A stretch of DNA of 64,000 nucleotides from Paraburkholderia piptadeniae. Its GTDB lineage: Bacteria > Pseudomonadota > Gammaproteobacteria > Burkholderiales > Burkholderiaceae. Below are positions 9,849 through 18,901 of the stretch, piece by piece; position 1 is the first letter of the stretch; every line of letters starts with the position of its first letter. The stretch is taken from contig NZ_CYGY02000025.1 in NCBI RefSeq assembly GCF_900007165.1, forward strand, positions 118,895 to 182,894, written 5' to 3'. Below the pieces are notes generated by a model. The model did no database searches, was not told where the DNA came from, and saw only the letters and a list, made by a program, of their open reading frames with translations. Position numbers and translations under genes: made by a program.

Positions 9849-11131
9849 GCGCGCCCTCATCACGCGACGACAGCATCGAAGCCGATTACCTGATCGAGAC
9901 GCCGCTCGATCTCGCGAAAGTGGCGGACACGATGGCGGGCGAGCAGTCGAGCGGCACGTTCGTGCGCGTCGCCGGCGAAAGCGACGAACTGCGCGCGCGC
10001 AGCCGCGCAAGCGTGCTGCGCATCGACGAACGGGAGCCCGTGCCTCACGCATCGCTGCCGAGCGCATGGCTCATGCGGCAACACATGAACGGGCCGTTCA
10101 GGCGCGCGCGCGTGACGCTGTCGTTTCCCGTCGCGAACATCGGCGCCAATCTGCCGACGCTCGCAGCTACAGTCGCCGGCAATCTGTACGATCTCGGCGA
10201 AGTGACGGGCATGCGGCTTCTGTCGCTGCGCGTGCCGCGCGCTTATCGCGAGCGCTTCGATCTGCCCGCGCACGGCGTCGCCGGCACGCGGCGGCTGACG
10301 GGCGTGCTACAAGGGCCGATGGTCGGCACGATCATCAAGCCGAACGTCGGGCTGTCGGCGGAAGAGACCGCGCAACTCGTGCGCACGCTCTGCGAAGCCG
10401 GCATTGATTTCATCAAGGACGATGAAGTCTGCGCGAATCCATCGCATGCGCCCCTCGACCAACGTGTTCGCGCCGTGATGCGCGAAGTCCGCGCGTTCCG
10501 CGAGCGCACGGGCAAGCGCGTGATGATCGCGTTCAACATCACCGACGATACGGATGCGATGCGGCGTCACGCGGAACTCGTCGAACGCGAGCAAGGCGAC
10601 TGCGTGATGGCGAGCATCAACTGGTGCGGGTTCTCCGCGATCCAGACACTGCGCCGCTCGACGCCGCTCGTTCTGCACGCGCATCGAAACGGCTTTGGCA
10701 TGATGTCGCGCGATGCGGCGCTCGGCATCGGCTTTCAGGCGTATCAGACGTTGTGGCGGCTCGCGGGCGTCGATCACATGCACGTGCATGGGCTCGCGGG
10801 CAAGTTCGCGCAAAGCGATGCGGAAGTCACCGGGTCCGCGCGCGATTGCGCGACGCCTCTCGCCGACGGTCTCGACGATCGCGTGCTGCCCGCGTTCTCG
10901 TCCGGCCAATGGGCGGGCACCGTGCCCGCGACGTTCGACGCGACAGGCAGCGCCGATCTGCTTTTCATGTCGGGCGGCGGCATTCTCGCGCATCCGGACG
11001 GACCGGCGGCCGGCGTGCGCAGCGTTCGCCATGCGTGGGATACCGCGCAATCCGGCACGCCGCTGAACGACCATGCCGCCCATGCGCCGGAACTGCGCGC
11101 CGCGATCGCGTTCTTCGGTGCGCGCACATGA
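9845..11131 (+). CDS. oiaX: RuBisCO-like protein, probable 3-oxo-isoapionate-4-phosphate decarboxylase type
   Basis: 428 aa, RuBisCO large-subunit fold but not a true RuBisCO. Active-site equivalents seen: Lys-165 in GTIIKPNVG (Rubisco K175), the carbamylated Lys-191 with metal ligands in IKDDE, HAHRNG, the His of GVDHMHVHG, loop-6 Lys in LAGKF, and the phosphate-binding GGGILAHPDGP. The second Lys of KPK (Rubisco K177) is Asn-167 here. Such RLPs paired with a DUF1537 kinase are known from D-apionate catabolism, where OiaX decarboxylates 3-oxo-isoapionate-4-phosphate to erythrulose phosphate. The specific function is inferred from the kinase partner; other RLP groups are possible. Confidence 0.75.
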   Translation: MSAPSSRDDSIEADYLIETPLDLAKVADTMAGEQSSGTFVRVAGESDELRARSRASVLRIDEREPVPHASLPSAWLMRQHMNGPFRRARVTLSFPVANIGANLPTLAATVAGNLYDLGEVTGMRLLSLRVPRAYRERFDLPAHGVAGTRRLTGVLQGPMVGTIIKPNVGLSAEETAQLVRTLCEAGIDFIKDDEVCANPSHAPLDQRVRAVMREVRAFRERTGKRVMIAFNITDDTDAMRRHAELVEREQGDCVMASINWCGFSAIQTLRRSTPLVLHAHRNGFGMMSRDAALGIGFQAYQTLWRLAGVDHMHVHGLAGKFAQSDAEVTGSARDCATPLADGLDDRVLPAFSSGQWAGTVPATFDATGSADLLFMSGGGILAHPDGPAAGVRSVRHAWDTAQSGTPLNDHAAHAPELRAAIAFFGART

Positions 11132-12429
11132 GCGCATCGAGCTCTGCGCCGTATGGCTTCTACGGCGACGATTTCACAGGCGCGACCGACACGCTGTCGC
11201 ATCTTGCCCGCGCCGGTCTCCGGACACTGCTGTTCCTCGCGCCGCCGACCCGCATGCGCCTTGACAGCGTCGGTCCACTCGACGCGATCGGCATGGCGGG
11301 TGCCGCGCGCGCAATGCCGCCCGCCGCGATGGCCGACGAACTCGCGCGGGTCGGCGCGCGCTTTGCCGCGCTCGGCGTGCGCGTGATGCACTACAAGGTC
11401 TGCTCGACATTCGACAGCGCGCCGCAAACCGGCAACATCGCGACGGCCATCGCCACGCTGCGCCGTCATTTCGCGAATCCATTCGTGCCCATCGTCGGCG
11501 GTCAGCCTGGACTGCTGCGCTACTGCGCGTTCGGGCAACTGTTCGCGGCGGCGGGAAGCGGCACGCGCGAAGTCCATCGGATCGACCGTCATCCGACGAT
11601 GAGCCGCCATCCCGTCACGCCGATGAACGAAGCCGATCTGCGTGCGCATCTCGAACAGCAAGGAATGCGCGACGTGGCGCTGGTGGACTGGCGTGCGTAT
11701 GCGTTGCCGTTCGCCGAAGCCAATGCAATGGTCGATGCGAGGCTGTCGGCGGGAGCGTCCGCGATACTGTTTGACGTGCTGCGTAACGACGACCTCGCGA
11801 CGATCGGCCGGTTGATCGATGAACGCTCGCGCCGCGCACCGATGCTTGCCGTTGGCGCGAGCAGCGTCGCGCAGGCATGGTGTTCCGCGGCGACTTCGAA
11901 TTCGCCACATGCGGATGCCGAATCACAAGCGCTCGGCCGCGCGCAAAGTCCTGTGTTTGCGCTCGCGGGCAGCCTGTCGCCGTTGACGGCCGCGCAGATC
12001 GAAGCGGCTCACTCGTACTGGAAAATCGAACTCGATCCGCTTGGGCGCAACGGCGACACGTTGCGATTCGACGCGGCGCCCATCGTCGATATGTTGCGCG
12101 AAGGCCGGCACGTGCTCGCCTTCACGCGGCGCGCGCAAAATCAAAACGAAGCAAGCCGCGCGCAGACCGCGCATGCGACGGCAGCACTTCTGCGCGACGT
12201 GGTCCGGGCCGCTCGCCCACGGCGCATCGGCATTGCGGGCGGCGATACGTCGAGCCACGCGGCACAGGCGCTCGACGCATGGGGCCTTTCCTATCGCGCG
12301 CCGCTGACGACGGGCGTCACGGTGTGCCGCCTGCATGCCGACGAGTCTTCGCTCGACGGCACCGAGATCATGTTCAAGGGCGGACAGATGGGCGGCACGG
12401 ATGTCTTTGAGCGGTTGATCACGGGTTGA
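11128..12429 (+). CDS. oiaK: Four-carbon acid sugar kinase family protein (DUF1537), probable 3-oxo-isoapionate kinase
   Basis: 433 aa. The ATG at 11128 overlaps the RLP stop (ATGA), so the frame open from 10624 is not used upstream. The N-terminal sugar-binding domain begins YGFYGDDFTGATDTL, the DUF1537 signature. The C-terminal nucleotide-binding domain has GIAGGDTSSHAAQAL and GTEIMFKGGQMGG. In known apionate pathways the kinase phosphorylates 3-oxo-isoapionate before the RLP decarboxylates it, and the coupled gene order here fits. Last gene of the operon; a degraded GH13 fragment follows immediately. Confidence 0.82.
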   Translation: MSASSSAPYGFYGDDFTGATDTLSHLARAGLRTLLFLAPPTRMRLDSVGPLDAIGMAGAARAMPPAAMADELARVGARFAALGVRVMHYKVCSTFDSAPQTGNIATAIATLRRHFANPFVPIVGGQPGLLRYCAFGQLFAAAGSGTREVHRIDRHPTMSRHPVTPMNEADLRAHLEQQGMRDVALVDWRAYALPFAEANAMVDARLSAGASAILFDVLRNDDLATIGRLIDERSRRAPMLAVGASSVAQAWCSAATSNSPHADAESQALGRAQSPVFALAGSLSPLTAAQIEAAHSYWKIELDPLGRNGDTLRFDAAPIVDMLREGRHVLAFTRRAQNQNEASRAQTAHATAALLRDVVRAARPRRIGIAGGDTSSHAAQALDAWGLSYRAPLTTGVTVCRLHADESSLDGTEIMFKGGQMGGTDVFERLITG

Positions 12430-12774
12430 CGGTCTAAACCTGGCTGGATCGTCACGAGCGTGCGCGATCAGGACCGCGATGCGTCGAGCATGTTGTCGCT
12501 CTATCGCCGCCTGCTGACCTTGCGGCGCAACAACGCCGCGCTCGTGCATGGCACCATCGAGAATGTCGCCGCAAACGGCAATGTGCTGACTGATGAGCGG
12601 CACTACCACCATCAACGGTTGTTCATCGCGCTGAATATTGGTGTCGAGGATGCCGCCGTGCAAACGCACGCGGGCGTGGTGTTGTTATCGACGCTTGCGG
12701 CCCGTAACCCTGAAGCGCTTGTCGAAGATGCCAATCGGCTTGCGGCGGGCGATGCGCTCATCGCGTCTTTGTGA
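12430..12774 (+). pseudogene. C-terminal remnant of a GH13 alpha-glucosidase/alpha-amylase
   Basis: About 114 codons in one frame, opening directly after the kinase stop. The translation SMLSLYRRLLTLRRNNAALV, then RLFIALNIG, then GVVLLSTLAARNPEAL matches the end of GH13 glucosidases (the last helix, then the C-terminal beta-sandwich). The catalytic (beta/alpha)8 barrel is entirely absent and there is no proper start. It is the scar of a deletion, probably of a disaccharide-utilisation locus. See the LacI remnant at 15372. Confidence 0.7.
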
Positions 12775-12942
12775 TTTTCTATCCGCTTCGTTCTGCTAGC
12801 GCCTCTAGGCGTGAAAAATGTTGCGCCCGCAAACGAACGCCGATCGCGCAGACGTAAAACGCCATTAGCGCAAATACGAAGATCTCCGGTACATTCGATA
12901 CGCCCAAGTAGACATTGCATTCCAACGATAAGGAGGAAATAA

Positions 12943-15363
12943 GTGAACGCAAGACACACTCTCGCAGTCATTTTTACATGCGCGGCGCTTGGCACATTGC
13001 CCTCGCAACATGCTCGCGCCGACACCGCGCCAGAGGAAACGATCACTGTCGAAGGACTGACGCATCCGACGGACATCCTCATCGACAAATGGGGCGTGCC
13101 GCATATCTTCGCGGATAACGAGCACGACGCGTTTTTCGTGCAGGGTTTCAACGCGGCGCGCGACCGCATGTTTCAGATCGACTTGTGGCGTCGTCGCGGC
13201 CTGGGAGAGTTAGCCGAAGTATTCGGCCCCGCCTATGTCGAGCAGGACAAGGCGACTCGGCTCTTTCTCTATCGCGGCGACATGTCGGCGGAATGGAAGC
13301 GCTATGGTCCCGATGCGAAACCCGTCGCGACGCGGTTTGCCGCGGGCGTGAACGCGTATATCGACTGGCTTGCCGCGCACCCGGACCGCTTGCCCTACGA
13401 ATTTCGCAAGGTCGGCTACTGGCCCGCGAAGTGGTCGGCCGATGATGTGGTGCGCATCCGCAGTCACGGCCTCACGCGCAATCTGACGAGTGAAGTGGCG
13501 CGCGCAAAGGTCGCGTGCAAGAGCTCGCTCGCCGCCGACTCCGTGCGCTTTGGTTTGCAGCCGCCGTGGCAGCCGCAGATGCCCGAAGGACTCGATCCGT
13601 GTCTGCCCGACGATGTGCTCAAGGTCTTCACGCTCGCCACGCAAAGCGTGCACGTGACCCGCGATTCGCTCAAGAGCGCGGATGCATCGACGACCGTGAT
13701 TGCGGCCGCCGACAATCCCGAAGAGGTGACGGAAGGCAGCAACAACTGGGTGATCGCGCCGGGCAAATCGGCGACGGGCCGCGCGATCATGGCCAACGAT
13801 CCACATCGCGCATACGCCGCGCCAAGCCTGCGCTACATTCAGCAGATCAGCACGCCGACGCTAGATATCATCGGCGGCGGCGAGCCGTCGGCGCCCGGCG
13901 TGTCGATCGGACACAACGGCACGATCGCGTTCGGCCTCACGATCTTCAACATCGATCAGGAAGACCTGTACGTCTACGAGCTGAATCCGGCGAATCCGCA
14001 TGAGTATCGCTATAAAGGCCGCTGGGAACCGATGCGCATTGTGCACGAGACGATCGCCGTGCGTGGCAGCCCGCCCGTCAAAGCGAACCTTGCCTTCACG
14101 CGGCACGGCCCCGTGATCTATACCGAGAGCGCGAAGCATCGCGCGTTTGCCGTGCGCACGGCGTGGCTCGCACCCGGCATGTCGCCGTACTTCGATTCGA
14201 TGCGCTACATGCGCGCGAAGAACTTCACGGAATTCAAACGCGATCTTTCGACATGGGGCGCGCCGACCGTGAACCAGGTATATGCGGACACGCATGGCGA
14301 CATCGGCTGGGTGCCAAGCGGTCTCTCTCCAAAGCGTCCGAACTGGGATGGCCTGATGCCCGTGCCGGGCGATGGCCGCTACGAGTGGGCCGGATTCTGG
14401 CCGCGCGACGACATGCCCTCCGCTTTCGATCCGAGCGACGGCTACTTCACGACGTCCAACGAGATGAACCTGCCCGCCGGCTATCCGTACAAGGAGCGCA
14501 AGCTCGGTTTCGAATGGACCAACGGGTCGCGGCATCAGCGCATTGATGAAGTGCTGAAGGCATTGCCGAAGGTATCGATCGAAGATAGCGAGCGCTTGCA
14601 GAACGACGACGTATCGATTCCCGCGCGCCGGCTCGTCGCGCTGCTTGCGCCGCTTGCGAGCGACGACGCCGATACGCGCGCCGCGCTCTCGATGCTCAAG
14701 GGCTGGGATGCGCAGATGCGAGCGGAATCCCCGCAGGCGGCGCTCGAAGAAGTGTGGCTGAGCCGTCATCTAGGACGCGCGTTCAAGCAGGCAGTATTGT
14801 CGAAGGAAGCCGCCGATTCGTTCGCCGCGCCCGACACGGCCGTCATGCTCGACACGCTCGAGCATCCCGAGACGCGCTTCGGCGATAACGCGCCGGCAAA
14901 ACGCGATGCTGTGCTACTCGCGAGCCTGCACAATGCGTATGGCGAAATGGTGCATCTGCAAGGCGCGGATGCGAACGCATGGCAGTGGGGCAAGCTGCAA
15001 ACCAACCTCAATGCGCATCCGTTCGCGGAGCTCGTCGACAGCGACATGCGCGCGAAGCTCAACGTGGGGCCGATCGGCAAAGGCGGCAGCGCGTACACGC
15101 CGAACCAGTCGACGTACCGCGCGAGCGACTTCCGGCAGACCAACGGGCCGTCGTTTCGCGTGATCGTCGACGTTGGCAACTGGGACAACTCGCGTGCAGT
15201 AAATCTGCCCGGAGAATCGGGAGACCCGGACAGCCCGCATTATCGCGACCTTGCGCAGATGTGGCTGAATGGGGAGTATTTCCCGTTGCTCTATACCCGC
15301 GCCTCCGTCGAAAGGGCGACGGAAAAGCGGATTCATCTCGTGCCCGGCGCGCGGACGCAATGA
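12943..15363 (+). CDS. Penicillin acylase family N-terminal-nucleophile amidase
   Basis: 806 aa. The GTG start has a perfect AGGAGG upstream. A signal peptide ends near residue 27 (ARA), so the enzyme is periplasmic. The alpha-chain begins TVEGLTHPTDILIDKWGVPHI. The autocatalytic site is in EGSNNWVIAPGKSATG: Ser-266 would become the N-terminal nucleophile after processing, with Asn and His partners in NDPHR. The family includes penicillin G, cephalosporin and acyl-homoserine-lactone acylases; which amide it cleaves cannot be decided here. It stands alone between two gene remnants. Confidence 0.9.
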   Translation: MNARHTLAVIFTCAALGTLPSQHARADTAPEETITVEGLTHPTDILIDKWGVPHIFADNEHDAFFVQGFNAARDRMFQIDLWRRRGLGELAEVFGPAYVEQDKATRLFLYRGDMSAEWKRYGPDAKPVATRFAAGVNAYIDWLAAHPDRLPYEFRKVGYWPAKWSADDVVRIRSHGLTRNLTSEVARAKVACKSSLAADSVRFGLQPPWQPQMPEGLDPCLPDDVLKVFTLATQSVHVTRDSLKSADASTTVIAAADNPEEVTEGSNNWVIAPGKSATGRAIMANDPHRAYAAPSLRYIQQISTPTLDIIGGGEPSAPGVSIGHNGTIAFGLTIFNIDQEDLYVYELNPANPHEYRYKGRWEPMRIVHETIAVRGSPPVKANLAFTRHGPVIYTESAKHRAFAVRTAWLAPGMSPYFDSMRYMRAKNFTEFKRDLSTWGAPTVNQVYADTHGDIGWVPSGLSPKRPNWDGLMPVPGDGRYEWAGFWPRDDMPSAFDPSDGYFTTSNEMNLPAGYPYKERKLGFEWTNGSRHQRIDEVLKALPKVSIEDSERLQNDDVSIPARRLVALLAPLASDDADTRAALSMLKGWDAQMRAESPQAALEEVWLSRHLGRAFKQAVLSKEAADSFAAPDTAVMLDTLEHPETRFGDNAPAKRDAVLLASLHNAYGEMVHLQGADANAWQWGKLQTNLNAHPFAELVDSDMRAKLNVGPIGKGGSAYTPNQSTYRASDFRQTNGPSFRVIVDVGNWDNSRAVNLPGESGDPDSPHYRDLAQMWLNGEYFPLLYTRASVERATEKRIHLVPGARTQ

Positions 15364-15371
15364 CACGATAA

Positions 15372-15683
15372 CGCTATGACGCAATCAGGTGGTTCGCGCA
15401 ACCGTTCACTCGTCGGTTGCGCGAGCCCCTCTTGGGCGAGATCGCGTCGACGCAAGCACCCGTCGTGCTATCAATCGCGCGCGAAAGCTATCTCACCGAT
15501 CAGGTGTCGAGCGACAACTACGACGGCGGCCGACGCGCCGCCGACTATCTGGTGCGCTGCGGCCGCCGGCATATCGCGCTGATCGGCGCCACGCGGCACG
15601 CAAGCACGATCCGTGATCGCGAACGCGGCTTTCGCGACGCGCTGGACGCGGCCGGCGCGCAATTGTTGCCCCATAAACCGTAA
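15372..15683 (+). pseudogene. Fragment of a LacI-family regulator (sugar-binding domain only)
   Basis: About 103 in-frame codons without a helix-turn-helix. The stretch LTDQVSSDNYDGGRRAADYL, then RHIALIGATRHASTIRDRERGFRDAL, is the middle of the LacI effector domain (NYDGGRRAA precedes the classic IALIG strand). It begins without a convincing start (only TTG at 15417) and stops at 15681. DNA-binding domain and C-terminal third are missing, so it is almost certainly non-functional. With the GH13 fragment at 12430 it suggests a former LacI-controlled glucoside locus. Confidence 0.75.
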
Positions 15684-15784
15684 GGACCAAAAGCAACGCT
15701 TGGCGTTAACCGCCCTCCTGCGATATTTTTCGACAACGGGCAGGCAATTCGTGCGTCAACTGCCGACCGGGAGGGTGGATACAA

Positions 15785-16681
15785 ATGAAGTTCACTCGTC
15801 GAACTCGTGCGTGCGCGCTATCCGGGCTGCTCGCACTGCTTTGCGCCGACTCGACGGTCGTCGCGAAGCACGATCGCGTGCGGTGGCCGCCGCAATTGCA
15901 AGAGGCGGCTGGGCGCGTCCCGGTTACGCCACTCAGTGCGGGTGTCCTGATCCAGCCTGTGAATTTTTTTCTGGACCAGGATGCCCAGACGAAGGAAGAA
16001 GAGGCACAAAAGAAACACAAGGCCGAGCAGCAGCACCGCGCCGCGACGGCTAGGCCGAAGCCCAATCCAAAGGCTGCTTCCGCCGCCGCAGCGTCGATGG
16101 CGCGGCCGACAGCGAGCCAATCACAGGCGTCCTCCAGCCCGGCCGCCACCACGCGGACGGAGCATGGCGTGCAATCAGCCGCGTCCGAACCCTCGCCATC
16201 GCAAGGCGGCGCATCTGCGACGCCTGCTGCGAAACTGGCCCCTGCGTCATCCGCTGTGTCTTCTTCTCCCACCGTCGCGACCACGCCTGCGCCGACATCG
16301 TCGCATAGCGGGAATCAGAGTACAGCGCCTGCGCGGTTGACGAGGGAGCAACTGATTCCGTTGATGCGTGGCGCCACCATACTGAGGACAAACACTTCCG
16401 GCGCCCTGAGACAATGGGTCAATGGCGCCGACGGTACGCTGACGGTTTACTGGGCAGGTGGCGGTTTTCTTCAGTCGCACAGCGCTAGCGGCAAGTGGAG
16501 CGTGACCGAGGATGGCCACTTTTGCCTTCAGATCGATTGGCCCGAGATGCCCGAAAACTGGTGCCGCTTTCTGGAACGGACAGCCAACGGCGCGTATCAA
16601 CCCATCCCCGACTCCGCCGACGCAAGCTGGACTCCCCCGAAGGATAAGACCGAGTGGCGACCCATGACCGTTCGCCGCTAG
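15785..16681 (+). CDS. Secreted protein of unknown function with Ala/Ser/Pro linker
   Basis: 298 aa. A signal peptide (MKFTRRTRACALSGLLALL) ends near VVA, residue 27. Then come a short charged segment (EEEAQKKHKAEQQHR), a low-complexity Ala/Ser/Pro/Thr linker (about residues 85-185) and a folded C-terminal domain from residue 190 (LRQWVNGADGTLTVYWAGGG, then GKWSVTEDGHFCLQIDWP). The two cysteines in the last domain may pair. The Trp/Gly pattern resembles DUF995-type envelope domains, but I am not sure. No operon partner. Confidence 0.7.
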   Translation: MKFTRRTRACALSGLLALLCADSTVVAKHDRVRWPPQLQEAAGRVPVTPLSAGVLIQPVNFFLDQDAQTKEEEAQKKHKAEQQHRAATARPKPNPKAASAAAASMARPTASQSQASSSPAATTRTEHGVQSAASEPSPSQGGASATPAAKLAPASSAVSSSPTVATTPAPTSSHSGNQSTAPARLTREQLIPLMRGATILRTNTSGALRQWVNGADGTLTVYWAGGGFLQSHSASGKWSVTEDGHFCLQIDWPEMPENWCRFLERTANGAYQPIPDSADASWTPPKDKTEWRPMTVRR

Positions 16682-17121
16682 CGCAACCGTCGATCCGACC
16701 TGGGCAGACTCTCAACTGAAAAGGCGCAACGCGTGCCCGATCTTGTGCGATGGGACGAGTGGCAACAATTGACCCTATTGGCCATCCTCTCTTTAAAAGT
16801 GATAGTCCCGTGCATCTATTCGCCCATCACACGCAGCTATCGCATATCGCCAAAGAGCTACAAAACAGGCCCGTTTCTGCGATGCGCTCTCAAAGAGCAC
16901 GCGTACTCTGACGCCCGATTTTCCGGGCCGAAAATATTCCGTAAGGACTCTGACGCTTGGCATTCATACGTCGATGCTTTAATGACTTCGCTTTCCTGAA
17001 CCCCACTGCCGCGTAGCCTCCCCCATCTCAACGGCGTCAGCGATGTGATGCGTCTTTGATTCTCCCTGCGCCTGGGCTTCGCGGTCATTCCCGCCAATAC
17101 GAATCCAAACAGGAGCCTGAA
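16682..17121. other. Intergenic stretch, no supported gene
   Basis: 440 bases between the secreted protein and the phospholipase-like gene. An 88-codon frame (16733-16999) starts with GTG without a Shine-Dalgarno and shows no recognisable protein pattern, so I do not call it. The last 60 bases hold the leader and ribosome site of the next gene. Confidence 0.5.
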
Positions 17122-18795
17122 ATGCAATGGCGTCAGATAGCACTTGGTTCGCTCACAGCCGCAGCATTCGCATCGACCGTAGCGTGGAGCGCCTCCGACG
17201 AGCATGACAAAAACCGGCCGGACGAAGTTCATACGGCTACTCCGATCAAGCATCTGGTCGTGATCTACGGCGAGAACGTTTCGTTCGATCATTACTTCGC
17301 GACCTATCCGCATGCGACCAATCCGTCTGGTGAGCCTGCATTCGACGCGCTGCCCGGCACGCCTCAAGTGAACGGCCTCTCGGGCACCTTGCTCACGAAC
17401 AACCCGAACTTCACGAATGCGGCCAACGGAACAGGCGCCGCCAATCCGTTCCGTCTCGACCGTACGCAGGCGTCGACTGCCGACCAGAATCACGCGTACA
17501 CGGCCGAGCAGCAAGCGTACGACAAAGGTGCTGCCGATCTCTTCCCGAAGTACACGGGTAAGGGCTCGAGCGGCGGTGCCGGTGCATTCGGCACGACGGG
17601 CCAGGTGATGGGCTATTTCGACGGCAACACGGTCACCGCGCTGTGGAACTACGCGCAACGATTCGCGATGAGCGACAACGCCTATACGTCGACCTACGGA
17701 CCGTCGACGCCGGGTGCACTCGAAGTCGTCTCAGGGCAGACCAACGGCATGCAGGCTGTGCTGACGACGAAGCAGCCTTCCGCCTCGGGCTCGTACTACG
17801 TGAACGACGGGCAAGGCGGTTTCACGATGATCAATGACGTGGACCCGGCCTACGACAGTTGCTCGAGTGCGACCGATACCGCGTTGATGACGGGCAAGAA
17901 TATCGGCGACCTGCTGAACGCGCGCAACATCACGTGGGGCGGCTTCATGGGCGGCTTCAACCTCGCGACGGTCAACAGCAACGGCACGACGGGATGCAAG
18001 CGCAGCACGCTATCGACGGTCGTCGGCTCCGCCACAGCCGACTATATTCCCCACCACAACTGGTTCCAGTACTACGCGTCGACGGCCAATCCGAAACACT
18101 TGCGCCCGAGCTCGATCCAGGCGATCGGGCACAGCATGCAGCAGGATAGCCACAGCGCGGACCCCGCCAATCACCAGTACGATACCGACGATTTCTTCAA
18201 CGCGGTGAACGCTGGCAATTTCCCGGCAGTGAGCTTCCTCAAGGCACCGGCCTTCCAGGATGGCCACGCTGGGTATTCGGACCCGCTCGACGAGCAGGCT
18301 TTCGTGACGAAGGTCGTCAACTTCCTCCAGCAGCAAAAGGACTGGAAGGATACGGCCGTCATCGTGGCATGGGATGACTCGGACGGCTGGTACGACCACG
18401 CTTACGCGATGCCGACGAGTGCATCGTACGATTCGGTCGCCGACCAGTTGAATGGCGCTGGAATCTGCGGCACGGGCTCGGCGGACAATGGCGTGAAGGG
18501 CAAACCCGTGAACGGCCGCTGCGGTCCGGGCACGCGCATTCCGTTTGTCGTGATCTCGCCGTGGGCGAAGGAGAACTTCGTCGACCATACGCAGATCGAT
18601 CAGTCGTCGGTGGTGCGCTTCATCGAAGACAACTGGCTCGATGGGCAGCGTATCGGTGGCGGATCGTTCGACGCGAAGGCGGGCAGCATCATCGGCATGT
18701 TCGACTTCAACCGCCGTGGCGAAGGCCGCTATCAACGCAAGCTCTTCCTCGATCCGACGACGGGCGTGCAGGTCGAGCGGCCGCCGAAGATCTGA
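17122..18795 (+). CDS. Phospholipase C / acid phosphatase (AcpA-like) family phosphoesterase
   Basis: 557 aa from the ATG at 17122, which follows AGGAG at seven bases. The N-terminal signal peptide ends near WSA (residue 25). The alkaline-phosphatase-superfamily core is seen in IKHLVVIYGENVSFDHYFATYP (metal-binding Glu/Asn), DQNHAY, and the C-terminal VIVAWDDSDGWYDH, which supplies metal ligands. GTRIPFVVISPWAK is a family block. It hydrolyses phosphate esters or phospholipid head groups in the periplasm or outside. Length and motifs fit the acid phosphatase branch as well as non-haemolytic PLC; substrate undecided. Confidence 0.88.
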   Translation: MQWRQIALGSLTAAAFASTVAWSASDEHDKNRPDEVHTATPIKHLVVIYGENVSFDHYFATYPHATNPSGEPAFDALPGTPQVNGLSGTLLTNNPNFTNAANGTGAANPFRLDRTQASTADQNHAYTAEQQAYDKGAADLFPKYTGKGSSGGAGAFGTTGQVMGYFDGNTVTALWNYAQRFAMSDNAYTSTYGPSTPGALEVVSGQTNGMQAVLTTKQPSASGSYYVNDGQGGFTMINDVDPAYDSCSSATDTALMTGKNIGDLLNARNITWGGFMGGFNLATVNSNGTTGCKRSTLSTVVGSATADYIPHHNWFQYYASTANPKHLRPSSIQAIGHSMQQDSHSADPANHQYDTDDFFNAVNAGNFPAVSFLKAPAFQDGHAGYSDPLDEQAFVTKVVNFLQQQKDWKDTAVIVAWDDSDGWYDHAYAMPTSASYDSVADQLNGAGICGTGSADNGVKGKPVNGRCGPGTRIPFVVISPWAKENFVDHTQIDQSSVVRFIEDNWLDGQRIGGGSFDAKAGSIIGMFDFNRRGEGRYQRKLFLDPTTGVQVERPPKI

Positions 18796-18831
18796 TGCCG
18801 AAACACGGCTGAGCATCAACGCATGAAGGGA

Positions 18832-18872
18832 GTGCGCCCTTCCCCGCTGGCGGTGCAGCAGGGCGGGCGCAC
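18832..18872. terminator. Hairpin between convergent genes, possible bidirectional terminator
   Basis: GTGCGCCC (18832-18839) pairs with GGGCGCAC (18865-18872), and an inner stem CCCGCTG/CAGC-GGG extends it. It lies between the ends of the phospholipase-like gene and the Calvin-operon aldolase gene, where a terminator is expected. It has no T tract, so it may act only as a Rho-assisted or stabilising structure. Confidence 0.4.
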
Positions 18873-18901
18873 GCTTCCATTCAATCAAGCGTTTTCTGAC
18901 G

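Noticed and set aside
16733..16999. 88-codon plus-strand frame after the secreted hypothetical protein.
   Set aside because: GTG start without a ribosome site and no recognisable protein character.
16858..17658. 266-codon minus-strand frame across 16858-17658.
   Set aside because: It overlaps the phospholipase-like gene, which has a signal peptide and catalytic motifs, and its own translation is Arg-rich and shows no family.
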